From: Pseudomonadota bacterium
GTDB taxonomy: Bacteria; Cyanobacteriota; Vampirovibrionia; Obscuribacterales; Obscuribacteraceae
Length of the DNA stretch: 49,782 bases
Assembly: GCA_021324135.1 (NCBI GenBank)
Contig: JAJPJO010000320.1
Location: 1 to 49,782 of the forward strand
Direction: 5' to 3'
The translations under genes and the position numbers were made by a program. The notes beneath the pieces are model-generated. The model was not told the DNA's origin, ran no database searches, and was given only the letters and a program-made list of their open reading frames with translations. The first letter of the stretch is position 1, and each line of letters begins with the position of its first letter. Shown piece by piece: positions 41,610 through 49,782 of the stretch.

Positions 41610-43367
41610 TTACTTGCCACGTGCCTGTTTCTCGGCCAGGAGCCCTCGCTCGATTACGCGCTCGGGCAGGGACATATGATGAAAGTATTTTACGAATTGA
41701 TCGAGTGTCAGCCGCATGACTCCGTCATCTTTGCCGTCCAGAGGCTGTCCATGCTCATCGGTAAGCTCACCGAAGCCCCATGGATTGCGGACGGTAACCA
41801 TCTTGTTCTTCTCGTCATAGTGGAGGATTGCGAACTCATGGGCATCCGCCTTCTTATCGCCTGCCTCCTCCTCATCTTCATCTACATCCCACGGTTTTGG
41901 AACCAGCTGTGGAAACGGCTGAGGTATGTGCTCCGGCCGATCAATCGGTCTGTCGCTTACATCACCGATACCGCTAAGCAATGGTGAGTCCTCCGGCGGT
42001 GTTTTAGGGTGCTCGCGCTGGGAGGGATTATCGCTCGAAGCATTCGAGCCCGCTCCAGAGGCACCCTTTGCCGCCCCTTTGTCAGCAACCGGTTGCCTGC
42101 CTGCCACCTTCGGCCAATGACCATCGGAGTCGCAGGTGCTCACGGCGTTTGCTGACAGCGATAGAATGTGGTGGATCTGTTCTTTGCTTAAACTTCTCAG
42201 ATCAACGGTCTTCGCTTTTTCACCAGTCAACAATTCGAGCGCAAACGGCTTTCTGGAAGCCTCGAGAAATTCTTGCACAGGCGCACCATTACCGCGATTT
42301 CGCTCAACGCCTGTGAGCTCGCCTTTGAGCTCAGGATGCTGCTTGAATATCTCACCCAGGGCTTTCTCGGCCATGGCTCCGTATGTGCCGTATTTACCGG
42401 TCGTGGCATAGAGTGCCAACTCCGCTTGTGATGGTTTGGCAATCGTGGCCTTCAAATTCTCGCCCTTGTATTTGTATGGGAAGGTGACGGTCACTGTTCC
42501 ATCCTTGTTTTCCTTGAAGAACTTATCGACAGCCGCCGGATTTTTTTCAAAGAAACTGGAGCAGGCAGAAATCAGCCAGCAATCACCGACCTTGCCCTGT
42601 TTGATTGCCTCTCCTTTTACCGAGCGGCTGGGGGTCGAGTCGGAAAACAAATTTTCATTTGCACCCTGCAGGCGAGCCCGGCGCTCCTGAAAAGTTCTGG
42701 CAATGGAATCGAGCCGCTGCTCCTGTTGCGGACTGAGGCGCCTGGCCACATATTCCTTGATTTGATCTCGGGTTATGAACCGGGCGTTTTTCCCACCGAT
42801 GATCTCGAAATCTTTGAGCATCGCCTCGACTGCCTTCTTTGATGCCGAGCCATCTTTGCAGGCTGCAATTTGCTCTTTTAGTTCCTCGCGGGTCAGCTTT
42901 CCATCACCGTTTCGATCGAGCGTTCTATATATCTCGGCCCCCTCGGCAATCATTTTCATGCCTTTCAGCCTTGAAAATCTGGCCATTTCTTTCAGGTCGT
43001 CTCTGGTCACATCGCGCTTCTCGCCTTCATCGGCGAAACCGGTAATGTCTTTGAAGTGCATGCGAAATGTAGCCAGGGCGACGGCGTCGTCGCCTTTGTA
43101 CTCCTGAGATGGCAAAGCAGCGTATACCTCAGTGCGTTTTATTTTGCCATTCTTGTCCTGGTCCAGGTTTGGATGGCGATCGTAGAGATCGGCGATGGCA
43201 AACAAGCCGCTCAGATTACGGTCAAGCGCTGACCATTCCCTTGCCTCTGGCATGATGTCTATTTCTCGATCTGGGACACTCGTATCTATACGCTTCGGTT
43301 TGAGCGTGGACAAAACTTCCCGGCGGGTCGACTGCTGCAAATGCTCCTGCGGGCGAGATTTTTCCAA
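41610..43367 (-). CDS. EF-hand protein with calpain-like (peptidase C2) cysteine protease domain
   Basis: 585 residues from a TTG at 43367; an ATG at 43253 (MPEAREWSAL) is a shorter alternative. The N-terminal third contains calcium-binding loops: DQDKNGKIKRTE (about residues 65-76) and DRNGDGKLTREE (about 150-161) are canonical EF-hands, and two more stretches are degenerate. The protease domain from about 250 has the calpain triad: Cys263 in GDCWLIS, His510 in AHEFAI and Asn528 in RNPWGF. Between Cys and His lies a low-complexity Gly/Ser/Pro/Asp-rich insert (about 425-500). Eukaryotic calpains have EF-hands after the protease; here they come before it. No signal peptide is visible. Calcium may control cleavage, an inference from the domains. 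It is divergent from the aminotransferase gene. Confidence 0.88.
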   Translation of the reverse strand: MEKSRPQEHLQQSTRREVLSTLKPKRIDTSVPDREIDIMPEAREWSALDRNLSGLFAIADLYDRHPNLDQDKNGKIKRTEVYAALPSQEYKGDDAVALATFRMHFKDITGFADEGEKRDVTRDDLKEMARFSRLKGMKMIAEGAEIYRTLDRNGDGKLTREELKEQIAACKDGSASKKAVEAMLKDFEIIGGKNARFITRDQIKEYVARRLSPQQEQRLDSIARTFQERRARLQGANENLFSDSTPSRSVKGEAIKQGKVGDCWLISACSSFFEKNPAAVDKFFKENKDGTVTVTFPYKYKGENLKATIAKPSQAELALYATTGKYGTYGAMAEKALGEIFKQHPELKGELTGVERNRGNGAPVQEFLEASRKPFALELLTGEKAKTVDLRSLSKEQIHHILSLSANAVSTCDSDGHWPKVAGRQPVADKGAAKGASGAGSNASSDNPSQREHPKTPPEDSPLLSGIGDVSDRPIDRPEHIPQPFPQLVPKPWDVDEDEEEAGDKKADAHEFAILHYDEKNKMVTVRNPWGFGELTDEHGQPLDGKDDGVMRLTLDQFVKYFHHMSLPERVIERGLLAEKQARGK

Positions 43368-43414
43368 AACGCTTGCTGGTATTGGGCAATATCAAAATTG
43401 CCCGTGCGGCTTTG

Positions 43415-43423
43415 TGCTACAAT
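43415..43423 (+). promoter_or_regulatory. Possible extended -10 promoter of the aminotransferase gene
   Basis: TGCTACAAT matches an extended -10 element (TGn plus TATAAT-like TACAAT) 53 bases upstream of the ATG at 43476. No good -35 box is present, which is usual for extended -10 promoters. Confidence 0.35.
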
Positions 43424-43464
43424 CTGCTCTCTTGAGGAATCCATGTTCGCTCGTCAATCGCGGC

Positions 43465-43469
43465 GGAGG
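43465..43469 (+). promoter_or_regulatory. Shine-Dalgarno site of the aminotransferase gene
   Basis: GGAGG lies 6 bases before the ATG at 43476. It decides this start over the in-frame open region reaching back to 43341. Confidence 0.7.
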
Positions 43470-43475
43470 TGCCTG

Positions 43476-44786
43476 ATGGCAGACAAAAAAGAACAGTACA
43501 TTCAGAAGTACAAAGACTACGTCATGACAGGATTTCTCAAATCGGTTGCTCCGATTGTGGTCGAAAAAGCGAAAGGCTGCATCCTCACCGATGTAAGCGG
43601 TAAAGAGTATCTTGATTGCTTTGCCGGCATCTCGGTTGTCAACGCCGGTCATTGCAATCCAGAAGTGATTGCCGCTGCCAAAGAGCAGATGGACAAGCTG
43701 GTGCACTGCTCGTCTTATCTCTACCACGTTCAGCCCGTGGCTGACTTAGCTGAAAAAATGGCGAGCATAACTCCGGGCCGATTGAGCAAGAGCTTTTTCG
43801 GAAACGGCGGAGCCGAGGCCGTTGAGGGCGCCTTGAAGTTGGCGCGATTGTACACAGGCAAGCATGAATTCATTTCATTGCATGCCAGCTTTCACGGACG
43901 TAGTTTCGGGGCGCTGAGCGTCACGGGAAATTATGCGCGCAAGAAAAAGGGTGGACCATATGGAGCTGGTGTGGCATTCGCTCCGGCGCCTTATGTTTAT
44001 CGCTCTTTATGGCCGGATGATCCGGACGAGTGCGCCCGGCAGTGCGCAAGGCAAATCGATGAGGTGGTGCGCTTTGCCACATCCAACGATGTTGCCGCAT
44101 TCATTGCCGAGCCGGTGATGGGAGAGGGTGGTATCATCGTGCCACCACCAAACTACTTCAAGGAAGTGAAGAAAGTGCTGGACCAGTACGGCATTCTTTT
44201 CATCGCCGACGAGGTGCAGTCTGGGTTCGCTCGCACAGGCAAGATGTTCGCGATTGAACATTACGGCGTTGAGCCGGACATTCTGGTGACCGCCAAGGGA
44301 ATTGCCGACGGATTTCCGCTGAGTGCTTTTATCACTCGGCCTGAGATTGCAGAGGCATACAAGCCAGGCGATCATCTCACCACATTTGGTGGCAACCCGG
44401 TTTCATGTGCAGCCGCCCTCGCCAATATTGCATTTCTCGAGCGCGAAGATATTGCCAGGCAAACAGCCGTGATGGGCGACTACGCCATGAAGGAGCTGCG
44501 CCGGTTCAAGCATCCGCTCATCGGCGATGTGCGCGGATTGGGTCTGATGATTGGCATCGAGCTCATCAAAGATGCAAACAAAACTCCAGCCACACAAGAG
44601 GCCGAGGCGCTCAAGGAAGCTTGCCTCGAGCGCGGTCTATTGATCGGCGTCGGCGGCATTGCCGGAAACGTCGTGCGCTTCCAGCCTCCGCTTGTGATAA
44701 CGAAGGCGCAGATGGATCAAGCATTATCGATTTTTGCCGAAGCGCTTGCCGCGATGAAAGGCGCGCAATCAGCTGTTCCGGCTTGA
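43476..44786 (+). CDS. Class III pyridoxal-phosphate aminotransferase
   Basis: 436 residues, the usual length. It belongs to the ornithine/4-aminobutyrate/alanine-glyoxylate type of fold-type I aminotransferases. Seen: GCILTDVSGKEYLDCFAGIS near the N-terminus, GNGGAEAVEGALKLAR (cofactor phosphate-binding), FHGRSFGALS, EPVMGEGG, FIADEVQSG with the Asp that holds the pyridine nitrogen, and the Schiff-base Lys274 in TAKGIADGFP. The substrate amine (4-aminobutyrate, alanine/glyoxylate, or other omega-amino acid) cannot be decided. The protein is cytoplasmic. The start is fixed by GGAGG upstream. The alpha/beta-hydrolase lipoprotein gene starts 15 bases after the stop, so they may share a transcript, although no metabolic link is obvious. 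Confidence 0.92.
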   Translation: MADKKEQYIQKYKDYVMTGFLKSVAPIVVEKAKGCILTDVSGKEYLDCFAGISVVNAGHCNPEVIAAAKEQMDKLVHCSSYLYHVQPVADLAEKMASITPGRLSKSFFGNGGAEAVEGALKLARLYTGKHEFISLHASFHGRSFGALSVTGNYARKKKGGPYGAGVAFAPAPYVYRSLWPDDPDECARQCARQIDEVVRFATSNDVAAFIAEPVMGEGGIIVPPPNYFKEVKKVLDQYGILFIADEVQSGFARTGKMFAIEHYGVEPDILVTAKGIADGFPLSAFITRPEIAEAYKPGDHLTTFGGNPVSCAAALANIAFLEREDIARQTAVMGDYAMKELRRFKHPLIGDVRGLGLMIGIELIKDANKTPATQEAEALKEACLERGLLIGVGGIAGNVVRFQPPLVITKAQMDQALSIFAEALAAMKGAQSAVPA

Positions 44787-44789
44787 GGC

Positions 44790-44795
44790 AGGAGG
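44790..44795 (+). promoter_or_regulatory. Shine-Dalgarno site that fixes a TTG start
   Basis: AGGAGG lies 6 bases before the TTG at 44802 but directly touches the TTG at 44796. The spacing selects 44802 as the start of the hydrolase gene. Confidence 0.7.
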
Positions 44796-44801
44796 TTGCA
44801 T

Positions 44802-45692
44802 TTGGCGTCTTTGTTTGGGCGGCGATTCCTCCAAATAGCGGCGTGCTTGTGCGTGCCGCTCGTGCTGAGCAGCTGCGCCAGAGCGGATGTAAACGAATCG
44901 GCAAGCCCCCTCTCTTTTTCAGAAAGGCGCAAGCAATTCACTACGCACCTCTTGAAAGAAGAGGCATCGCAACAGGAGTACGAGCGCACGGTACCGCCAG
45001 ACATGCAGGCGGTCTGGTACACATCGCAGGGGCGCAAATTGTTGGCATGGCTGGCCATTCCACCTGGTGGCGGAAAACATCCGGCAGTTGTGTTTGCCCA
45101 CGGCGGCTTCGCCCTGGGGTCCGGGGACTGGGATGAGATCAAGCCATTCTATGCGGCCGGTTTCGCCGTGATGCTGCCCGCCTGGAGAGGCGAGAATGGA
45201 AATCCCGGCTATTCAGAGATGTGTTACGGCGAAGTTGACGATGCCAACGCCGCCATTAACTATCTGGCGTCACGCCCCGATATAGATCGAAGCAACATTT
45301 TCGGAGCAGGTCACAGCGTGGGCGCGACAATAATGATGTTGACGGCCGAATTAAATCCAAATCTGAAGAAAGTGGCAGCGGCGGGCGGGCTTCCAAGCAT
45401 GGCGGCTGCCGGTAGAGCTTACGCCGGCGCTCCCTTTAATCAATTCGATTTGGACGAACGACTGCTGAGATCGCCGGGCGCCTGGCTCAAGGATTTGCGC
45501 TGTCCTCTTCTTTTAGTTTATGCACCGGAGGACCCGGGCGATCGGATGATGCTGGAGCAGGCTAGAGAAATGCAGCGGAATACGATTAGCAAATTTCCCA
45601 TCAGAATTGAAGAAGTATCAGGCGTAGATCATTATCATGAGATACCACAGGCGGTGCCAATTATGATCCGTTACTTCCAGCAGAGCAATTAG
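44802..45692 (+). CDS. Alpha/beta-hydrolase lipoprotein
   Basis: 296 residues from the TTG at 44802. The signal peptide (FLQIAACLCVPLVLSSC) ends in a lipobox L-S-S-C, so the enzyme is exported and lipid-anchored. The mature part is an alpha/beta-hydrolase of the dienelactone-hydrolase/prolyl-oligopeptidase-like type: an oxyanion-side HGGF motif (VVFAHGGFALG), nucleophile Ser in GHSVG, a likely acid Asp in YAPEDPGD, and His in GVDHYHE. Substrates of such enzymes include esters, lactones and peptides; the substrate is unknown. It follows the aminotransferase by 15 bases. Confidence 0.85.
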   Translation: MASLFGRRFLQIAACLCVPLVLSSCARADVNESASPLSFSERRKQFTTHLLKEEASQQEYERTVPPDMQAVWYTSQGRKLLAWLAIPPGGGKHPAVVFAHGGFALGSGDWDEIKPFYAAGFAVMLPAWRGENGNPGYSEMCYGEVDDANAAINYLASRPDIDRSNIFGAGHSVGATIMMLTAELNPNLKKVAAAGGLPSMAAAGRAYAGAPFNQFDLDERLLRSPGAWLKDLRCPLLLVYAPEDPGDRMMLEQAREMQRNTISKFPIRIEEVSGVDHYHEIPQAVPIMIRYFQQSN

Positions 45693-45741
45693 CAAGCTAC
45701 AGGCGGCTTGGAAATTAACTTGAGCGAATTATTTTGACTGA

Positions 45742-46008
45742 TCACCTCCGGCGATTCAGAACGAGCACATTGGGGTGCGCTGAGCCATTGATTGGCTGGC
45801 AGGCAGTGGGGGAGCGCGCGCCGGTGTAGCGGCGGATCTCATTGAGCAAGCGGTTGATGCGCCGAATCTGACCGTAGACTTGCACGGAGCGCTGAGCGTC
45901 GCTTTTTTCATCACTGGTTTGCTTCTGCTCAAACTCATCCGTCAGCACATTGCTGGCGTATTGCAGTGCGTCTTCGATGATGGACATTTGTTCCGGTGAA
46001 AATTGCAT
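45742..46008 (-). CDS. Small protein of unknown function
   Basis: 88 residues, ATG at 46008, with AGGGAG about 10 bases upstream. It is mainly helical and charged (EQMSIIEDALQYASNVL, RINRLLNEIRRY) with a disordered, Arg-rich end. No signal peptide or membrane segment, so cytoplasmic. No family recognised. It converges with the hydrolase gene (49-base gap), and the 156-base gap to the WYL regulator on the same strand holds no gene. The coding look and ribosome binding site make it a likely real gene. Confidence 0.6.
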   Translation of the reverse strand: MQFSPEQMSIIEDALQYASNVLTDEFEQKQTSDEKSDAQRSVQVYGQIRRINRLLNEIRRYTGARSPTACQPINGSAHPNVLVLNRRR

Positions 46009-46164
46009 AGGTCTTTCTCCCTTTCCAGAGGTTACAGCTCGACTTTGTATTACCAGCCTACAAACAGCGACTGCAAAATATATGCAGTTGCTGCAGCGCA
46101 GATTAATTGTTCAAGCTAAGCCCCGCAGTGAACCCGATCGTGTATTTATCGTCAGTTCGACGGA

Positions 46165-47160
46165 TCAATTGCTCTTATCAGCCCGCGCCGATGCTTTGTA
46201 TTGATCCAACGTCTCCTCGGCTGATTTAATCACCAGATCCTTGAGTTCAGGCGGTTCAAGGACAAGGGCATCAGGACCGTACGGCGCCAACCAGCGCATC
46301 ACTTCATCAAGGCTGGAGGCTGGAAAGGAGATTTCACAACTGCCGTTGTCCAGGTCTTTCACAGCTTGTTGCTGATGCCAGATGCGTTCTCTGATGTATC
46401 GAGCCGAATGGGGAGCGAAACGAATGGTCACCCGGTACGACTTCTCGCCATGCTCGATTTGAAATGCAGAGTCGATCCAGGCGTTCAATTCATCACAAGA
46501 CATAGGCTCAAAAGTCTCGTCTAAAATCTTGTAGTGCTGAATGCGATGCAATGCAAACATGCGCAGGGCTTTGCGCCACTGGCAGTAGGCAACGACGTAC
46601 CAGGTGCCGCGATCGTGCAAGACGCACTGCGGATCGATTGTACGCTCGGTCGTCTCGCCTTTGCTGGCAGCAAAATAGGTGATTGCCACTCGTTTGTGAC
46701 TGTCGCATGCCTGATTCATATCACTGAAAAGTTTGGCGCTGATCGGCGCCACAGCATTGGCTCGAAACTTAATGATCGACCTGATCTCGTCGGGATCTAC
46801 TTGAACCTTTTCCGGTAAGCGCTGTGCGATCTTCTCCAGTGCCGATCGCAGCGTGGCTTCAAAGGACGTGCCCGTGTAAATTGAAAGCAATTCCTTGCCG
46901 AGAGTCAGGGCAAATACCTCACCGCTGGACAGCTCAAATTCCGGCAGTTTCTTCCCTGGATTACTGTTGCTGTATCCACCGCGGACATGATCGAAGACAA
47001 TTTCTCGCGCCAGCCGATCTTTGAGATAGCGAATGTCATCAAAGAGAGTTCGCTCGGACACCTCAAACTTCTGGCACAGATCCTGCACGCTTGGATACGT
47101 GCCGCGGCAAATCTCCGCATCTATTGCCAGAACTCGTTCCAATTTTGTGCTCATGCCCAT
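46165..47160 (-). CDS. WYL-domain transcriptional regulator
   Basis: 331 residues, ATG at 47160 (a second ATG at 47154 is possible). The N-terminal helix-turn-helix is of HTH_11/DeoR type (PSVQDLCQKFEVSERTLFDDIRYLKDRL). A WYL domain is in the middle with the motif WYVVAYC and preceding TIDPQCVLHDRG. A C-terminal WCX-type domain (SYRVTIRFAPHSARYIRE through GPDALVLEP) completes the usual architecture. WYL regulators usually bind a nucleic-acid or nucleotide ligand and act as activators or repressors, often of DNA-damage or defence genes; here no defence gene is seen nearby. It is divergent from the Ser/Thr kinase gene, and an inverted repeat lies in the 100-base gap, a natural place for self-regulation. 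Confidence 0.9.
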   Translation of the reverse strand: MGMSTKLERVLAIDAEICRGTYPSVQDLCQKFEVSERTLFDDIRYLKDRLAREIVFDHVRGGYSNSNPGKKLPEFELSSGEVFALTLGKELLSIYTGTSFEATLRSALEKIAQRLPEKVQVDPDEIRSIIKFRANAVAPISAKLFSDMNQACDSHKRVAITYFAASKGETTERTIDPQCVLHDRGTWYVVAYCQWRKALRMFALHRIQHYKILDETFEPMSCDELNAWIDSAFQIEHGEKSYRVTIRFAPHSARYIRERIWHQQQAVKDLDNGSCEISFPASSLDEVMRWLAPYGPDALVLEPPELKDLVIKSAEETLDQYKASARADKSN

Positions 47161-47181
47161 AAATTACACTGAGATGACCGC

Positions 47182-47200
47182 AGCTGTCACCTTCACAGCT
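47182..47200. promoter_or_regulatory. Inverted repeat in the divergent regulator/kinase gap
   Basis: AGCTGT-CACCTTC-ACAGCT has six-base arms with a seven-base spacer, placed 22 bases before the WYL regulator start and 61 before the kinase start. It is a candidate operator. Confidence 0.35.
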
Positions 47201-47260
47201 CATTAATGTTTAACCCGCCGATGAATTAGCATATATTTGGTATACAGCGATGGGACGCAA

Positions 47261-49183
47261 ATGAGCCCTGAAGATTTACAAGCCGGACAAACTGAGCACC
47301 TGATACCGCCGGAACTCAAGGAAAGATACCGGGGTTTTCGCTTGATCGGAGCTGGAGGCATGGGCCGAGTGTTCGCAGCCATGGATAAGCTCCTGGATAA
47401 GCAGGTAGCCATCAAGGTCTTGCCCACGAACGATAACATGAAGAGTATCATGCGCTTTCAGCAAGAAGCCAAAGCGGCAAGCAAGCTCAATCATCCAGGC
47501 ATAGTACAGGTGATGGATTTCGGATACACGACAAACGGCTCACCATATATGGTGATGGAATATGTTACCGGCACTGATTTGGATACGATTGCCGGCCGTT
47601 CAGAAAAGCTGCCTCCATTAATGGCGATCGACTTAGCAATTGCAGTTGCCGCCGCTCTCGAGCACGCGCACTCAAGAGGCGTCGTGCACAGGGATCTAAA
47701 GCCGGCCAATCTAATTCTTGCTGAAGACGGTGCCGTGCGCATCCTCGATTTCGGGCTGGCACGCTTGAGCCAGAGTGAGACAGACTGGCGGTTGACAGCC
47801 CCAGGACAATGCGTCGGCTCACCACTCTACATGAGCCCTGAGCAAATTCGCGGTGAGGAAGCGGATGCGAGCTCGGATGTATACTCGCTGGCACTGGTAA
47901 TTTACAAGCTGATTAATGGTTGGATTCCAGGCGAAGGCGATTCTCTAATGCAGCTCGTCCAGTGCCGGCTCAGCTCAGAGGCGCCCCGGCTTGAAATTCC
48001 CGGGGATGATGCAGGCACACTGAGTGAAACGCTCGAGCAGGCACTAGCCGCTGATCCGCATGAACGATTCGAGTCCATGAGTTCCTTCAAGGATGCCCTC
48101 ATCGCCGTACGTTCACAATTGATGGCGGACGATGAGGAACCTTCGATTGAGCCGGTAAGCGGCAGTGTCGAACAAGCCGTTACCCTTCAGACAGCGGTCG
48201 AGACAAAGGATGCTCAGGCACTGTCGGCGGTGCTGAGCTATAAAGGCACTACCAGGAGGCTTTCTCTAATCACTGCGCTCATCGTCGTTCCCGTCCTGGC
48301 TTACATAACTCTGGCATTCATAAAAGATAGTGCCATCGAGCAAGCGCGGCAGAGCGAGCAGGAACTCATACACTCCAAACATTCGAGCGACAATACAGAT
48401 GATTCTGGTCCTCTAGTTCTGCCCGCCGGTTTTCGCAAAGTATCAAATAAGAATGGATCATTTATCGAAGGCCTCCCTGAGCTTCACGATCAAGATCTGA
48501 AGCGCTTGCTCGGCTCCGGAATAGACCGAGTCAGCTTGCACGCTAACCGGGAGATCACCAAGCAAGGGATGGCAATCCTGGCAAAGATGCCTCTTCTAAG
48601 TCTCAACATACGTGATACCAATATTGGTGACGAGAGCATAGACGAGGTTAACGAACTTATGCCGCATCTAGAAGCACTCGATTTATGCGGTACCAGATTT
48701 ACTGAAAGTGGATTGATGCATCTGCATCGCTCGGAACACTTGATTAGCCTGCGCCTCGATCACATCAGGACGTTCGACGACAAAGGACTCGCCTATATCG
48801 TAAAACATTTTCCAAACCTGAAGATTCTGGCTCTGGGTAACACATCAGTAACCTCGCGCGGCATCAGGCTGATTAATGACCTGCCGCTGCAATCTTTATT
48901 TCTGGAAGATCTCGACATCGATGATAAAACAATTGCAGACATCAAAATTCCGACCCTGACCGAGCTCGTGCTCAACGGCACGAGCGTGACCGATCAGACT
49001 CTCAAGCTAATCCAGTCGCGACGTCAGATCAGATTTGTCGAATTCGAGCACTGCGAAAGAATTTCACAATCGGCCCTGCAAGAGCTGAGCAGCGCCAGAC
49101 CCGATCTCGAAATAAAAGGGATTATGGCCCCGCGTCCGAGCAACGAGGTGCTCGATATATATAGGGATGAAGGATCGTTGTAG
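47261..49183 (+). CDS. Ser/Thr protein kinase with membrane segment and leucine-rich repeats
   Basis: 640 residues from the ATG at 47261; the frame is open to a TTG at 47237. The N-terminal Hanks kinase domain (about 22-290) is complete: GAGGMGRVF, VAIK, HRDLKPAN, LDFGLAR and GSPLYMSPEQ, all catalytic residues present. A linker of about 50 residues follows, then a membrane helix (LSLITALIVVPVLAYITLAFI, about 332-352). Beyond it are about 270 residues with leucine-rich repeats (for example PHLEALDLCGTRFTESGLMHL, PNLKILALGNTSVTSRGI). The repeats lie on the far side of the membrane, so this has the layout of a receptor kinase. No partner gene is visible; it is divergent from the WYL regulator. 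Kinase targets are unknown. Confidence 0.93.
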   Translation: MSPEDLQAGQTEHLIPPELKERYRGFRLIGAGGMGRVFAAMDKLLDKQVAIKVLPTNDNMKSIMRFQQEAKAASKLNHPGIVQVMDFGYTTNGSPYMVMEYVTGTDLDTIAGRSEKLPPLMAIDLAIAVAAALEHAHSRGVVHRDLKPANLILAEDGAVRILDFGLARLSQSETDWRLTAPGQCVGSPLYMSPEQIRGEEADASSDVYSLALVIYKLINGWIPGEGDSLMQLVQCRLSSEAPRLEIPGDDAGTLSETLEQALAADPHERFESMSSFKDALIAVRSQLMADDEEPSIEPVSGSVEQAVTLQTAVETKDAQALSAVLSYKGTTRRLSLITALIVVPVLAYITLAFIKDSAIEQARQSEQELIHSKHSSDNTDDSGPLVLPAGFRKVSNKNGSFIEGLPELHDQDLKRLLGSGIDRVSLHANREITKQGMAILAKMPLLSLNIRDTNIGDESIDEVNELMPHLEALDLCGTRFTESGLMHLHRSEHLISLRLDHIRTFDDKGLAYIVKHFPNLKILALGNTSVTSRGIRLINDLPLQSLFLEDLDIDDKTIADIKIPTLTELVLNGTSVTDQTLKLIQSRRQIRFVEFEHCERISQSALQELSSARPDLEIKGIMAPRPSNEVLDIYRDEGSL

Positions 49184-49199
49184 AGATCCTCTGCCTTAT

Positions 49200-49782
49200 T
49201 TAGATCATCTCTTCAATCAGTTTATTGAACACTGCCTTGTCGGCACCCAGCTTTTGCTTGGCCAGAGGTCCCTTCTGCAAATTGGGCTCACCATCTTCGT
49301 ATGTCGGCATATCTGTTTTATAGATAACGCCCAGCGGAATCTTCTCCTCCCACTCATACGCTTTCTCAATCGACTTGTGGAAGTCGGAGGGATCCCAGCC
49401 TTGCTCCTCGAGTTTGTACACGCGCTCCTTGAACCACTGATATGTGTTGATCTTGTTGTAGGTAACGCATGGGCTGAAGACGTCTATCAGGGAAAATCCT
49501 TTGTGAGCTATGCCGCCGGCGATCAGATCGCCTAACTGCTTTTGTTCTCCGGAGAATCCGCGAGCCACGTAAGTGGCACCGGATGTGATGGCAAGCGCCA
49601 GGGGATTCAAGGGCATTTCGATATTGCCTTGCGGCGTCGATTTGGTTTTGTGTCCCTTTGTCGTGGTCGGAGAAGCCTGACCAGTCGTAAGACCATAGAT
49701 CTGGTTGTCCATGACCACATAAGTGACGTCGAGATTGCGTCTCATGGCGTGCAGGAGATGTCCGACGCCGATACCATATCCA
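49200..49782 (-). CDS. 2-oxoacid:ferredoxin oxidoreductase beta subunit, 5' end cut by the window
   Basis: The C-terminal 193 residues are inside; the frame is open to base 49782 and the residues there (GYGIGVGHLLHAMRRN) belong to the same domain, so the ATG at 49745 is internal. Seen: VVMDNQIYGLTTGQASPTT, which lines the thiamine-diphosphate/Mg region in this family, TKSTPQG and SPCVTYN. The family oxidises a 2-oxoacid (2-oxoglutarate or pyruvate) with CoA and ferredoxin, usually as a complex with an alpha (gamma/alpha) subunit; that gene is expected to the right of the window. The similarity seems closest to KorB/2-oxoglutarate-type, but the substrate cannot be fixed. It converges with the kinase gene (16-base gap). 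Confidence 0.9.
   Translation of the reverse strand, partial: GYGIGVGHLLHAMRRNLDVTYVVMDNQIYGLTTGQASPTTTKGHKTKSTPQGNIEMPLNPLALAITSGATYVARGFSGEQKQLGDLIAGGIAHKGFSLIDVFSPCVTYNKINTYQWFKERVYKLEEQGWDPSDFHKSIEKAYEWEEKIPLGVIYKTDMPTYEDGEPNLQKGPLAKQKLGADKAVFNKLIEEMI

Overview
The window is about 50 kb of bacterial chromosome with moderate GC, carrying 36 protein-coding genes in short operons on both strands. I see no rRNA, tRNA, CRISPR array, transposase, phage gene or plasmid replication gene. No taxonomic marker is present. The overall style is rich in secreted or lipoprotein TPR proteins, Hanks-type and Hanks-like kinases with repeat domains, caspase-like, calpain-like and zincin peptidases, EF-hand proteins, CHASE3 sensors and a ferredoxin-dependent 2-oxoacid oxidoreductase. 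This looks most like the non-photosynthetic cyanobacterial sister group Vampirovibrionia/Melainabacteria (Obscuribacter type); Planctomycetota is the main alternative. This assignment is an inference.

Layout. 1-8559 (+): the 3' part of a HAD phosphatase, a secreted TPR protein, a secreted TPR-caspase and a large hybrid histidine kinase. 8565-11887 (-): a Gly/Asn-rich surface-type protein, a SnoaL-like secreted protein cut by an in-frame TAA, and a LuxR-type regulator with a degenerate receiver. 12227-14957 (+): a membrane rhodanese, a NagZ-type beta-N-acetylhexosaminidase and an unknown secreted protein. 14968-19157 (-): a CHASE3-HAMP chemoreceptor-like protein with a divergent tip, a coupled membrane protein and a secreted orphan. 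19331-20778 (+): an EF-hand protein and a second secreted orphan that may be distantly related to the first. 20790-26238 (-): a membrane protein with repeated DAIP motifs, and a 1454-residue kinase-like/helical-repeat protein. 26349-30163: a GH43-type glycosidase, a TPR-zincin peptidase and a tandem-duplicated secreted protein. 30180-35324 (-): a complete four-gene ABC-2 exporter of YbhGFSR type. 35485-36977 (+): a lipid kinase and a tiny highly charged helical protein. 37296-41465: a TPR lipoprotein, a CHASE3-PAS histidine kinase and a convergent OmpR-type regulator. 41610-46008: an EF-hand/calpain-like protease, a class III aminotransferase, an alpha/beta-hydrolase lipoprotein and a small conserved-looking protein. 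46165-49782: a WYL regulator, a Ser/Thr kinase with leucine-rich repeats, and the 3' part of a 2-oxoacid:ferredoxin oxidoreductase beta subunit.

How the genes may work together. Most of the window concerns the cell envelope and signalling: sensing (two histidine kinases, two response regulators, one receptor-like protein, two kinases), export (signal peptides, lipoboxes, ABC exporter), and degradation or remodelling (NagZ, GH43, three peptidase types, an alpha/beta hydrolase). Three different peptidase folds, each joined to TPR or EF-hand modules, together with two EF-hand proteins, is the most distinctive combination. Whether they form one pathway cannot be decided from the sequence. The clearest anomalies are the premature stop at 10129-10131, the LuxR gene whose receiver domain starts upstream of any standard start codon, the receptor-like protein without the usual chemoreceptor tip, and the two related-looking secreted orphans around the EF-hand gene.
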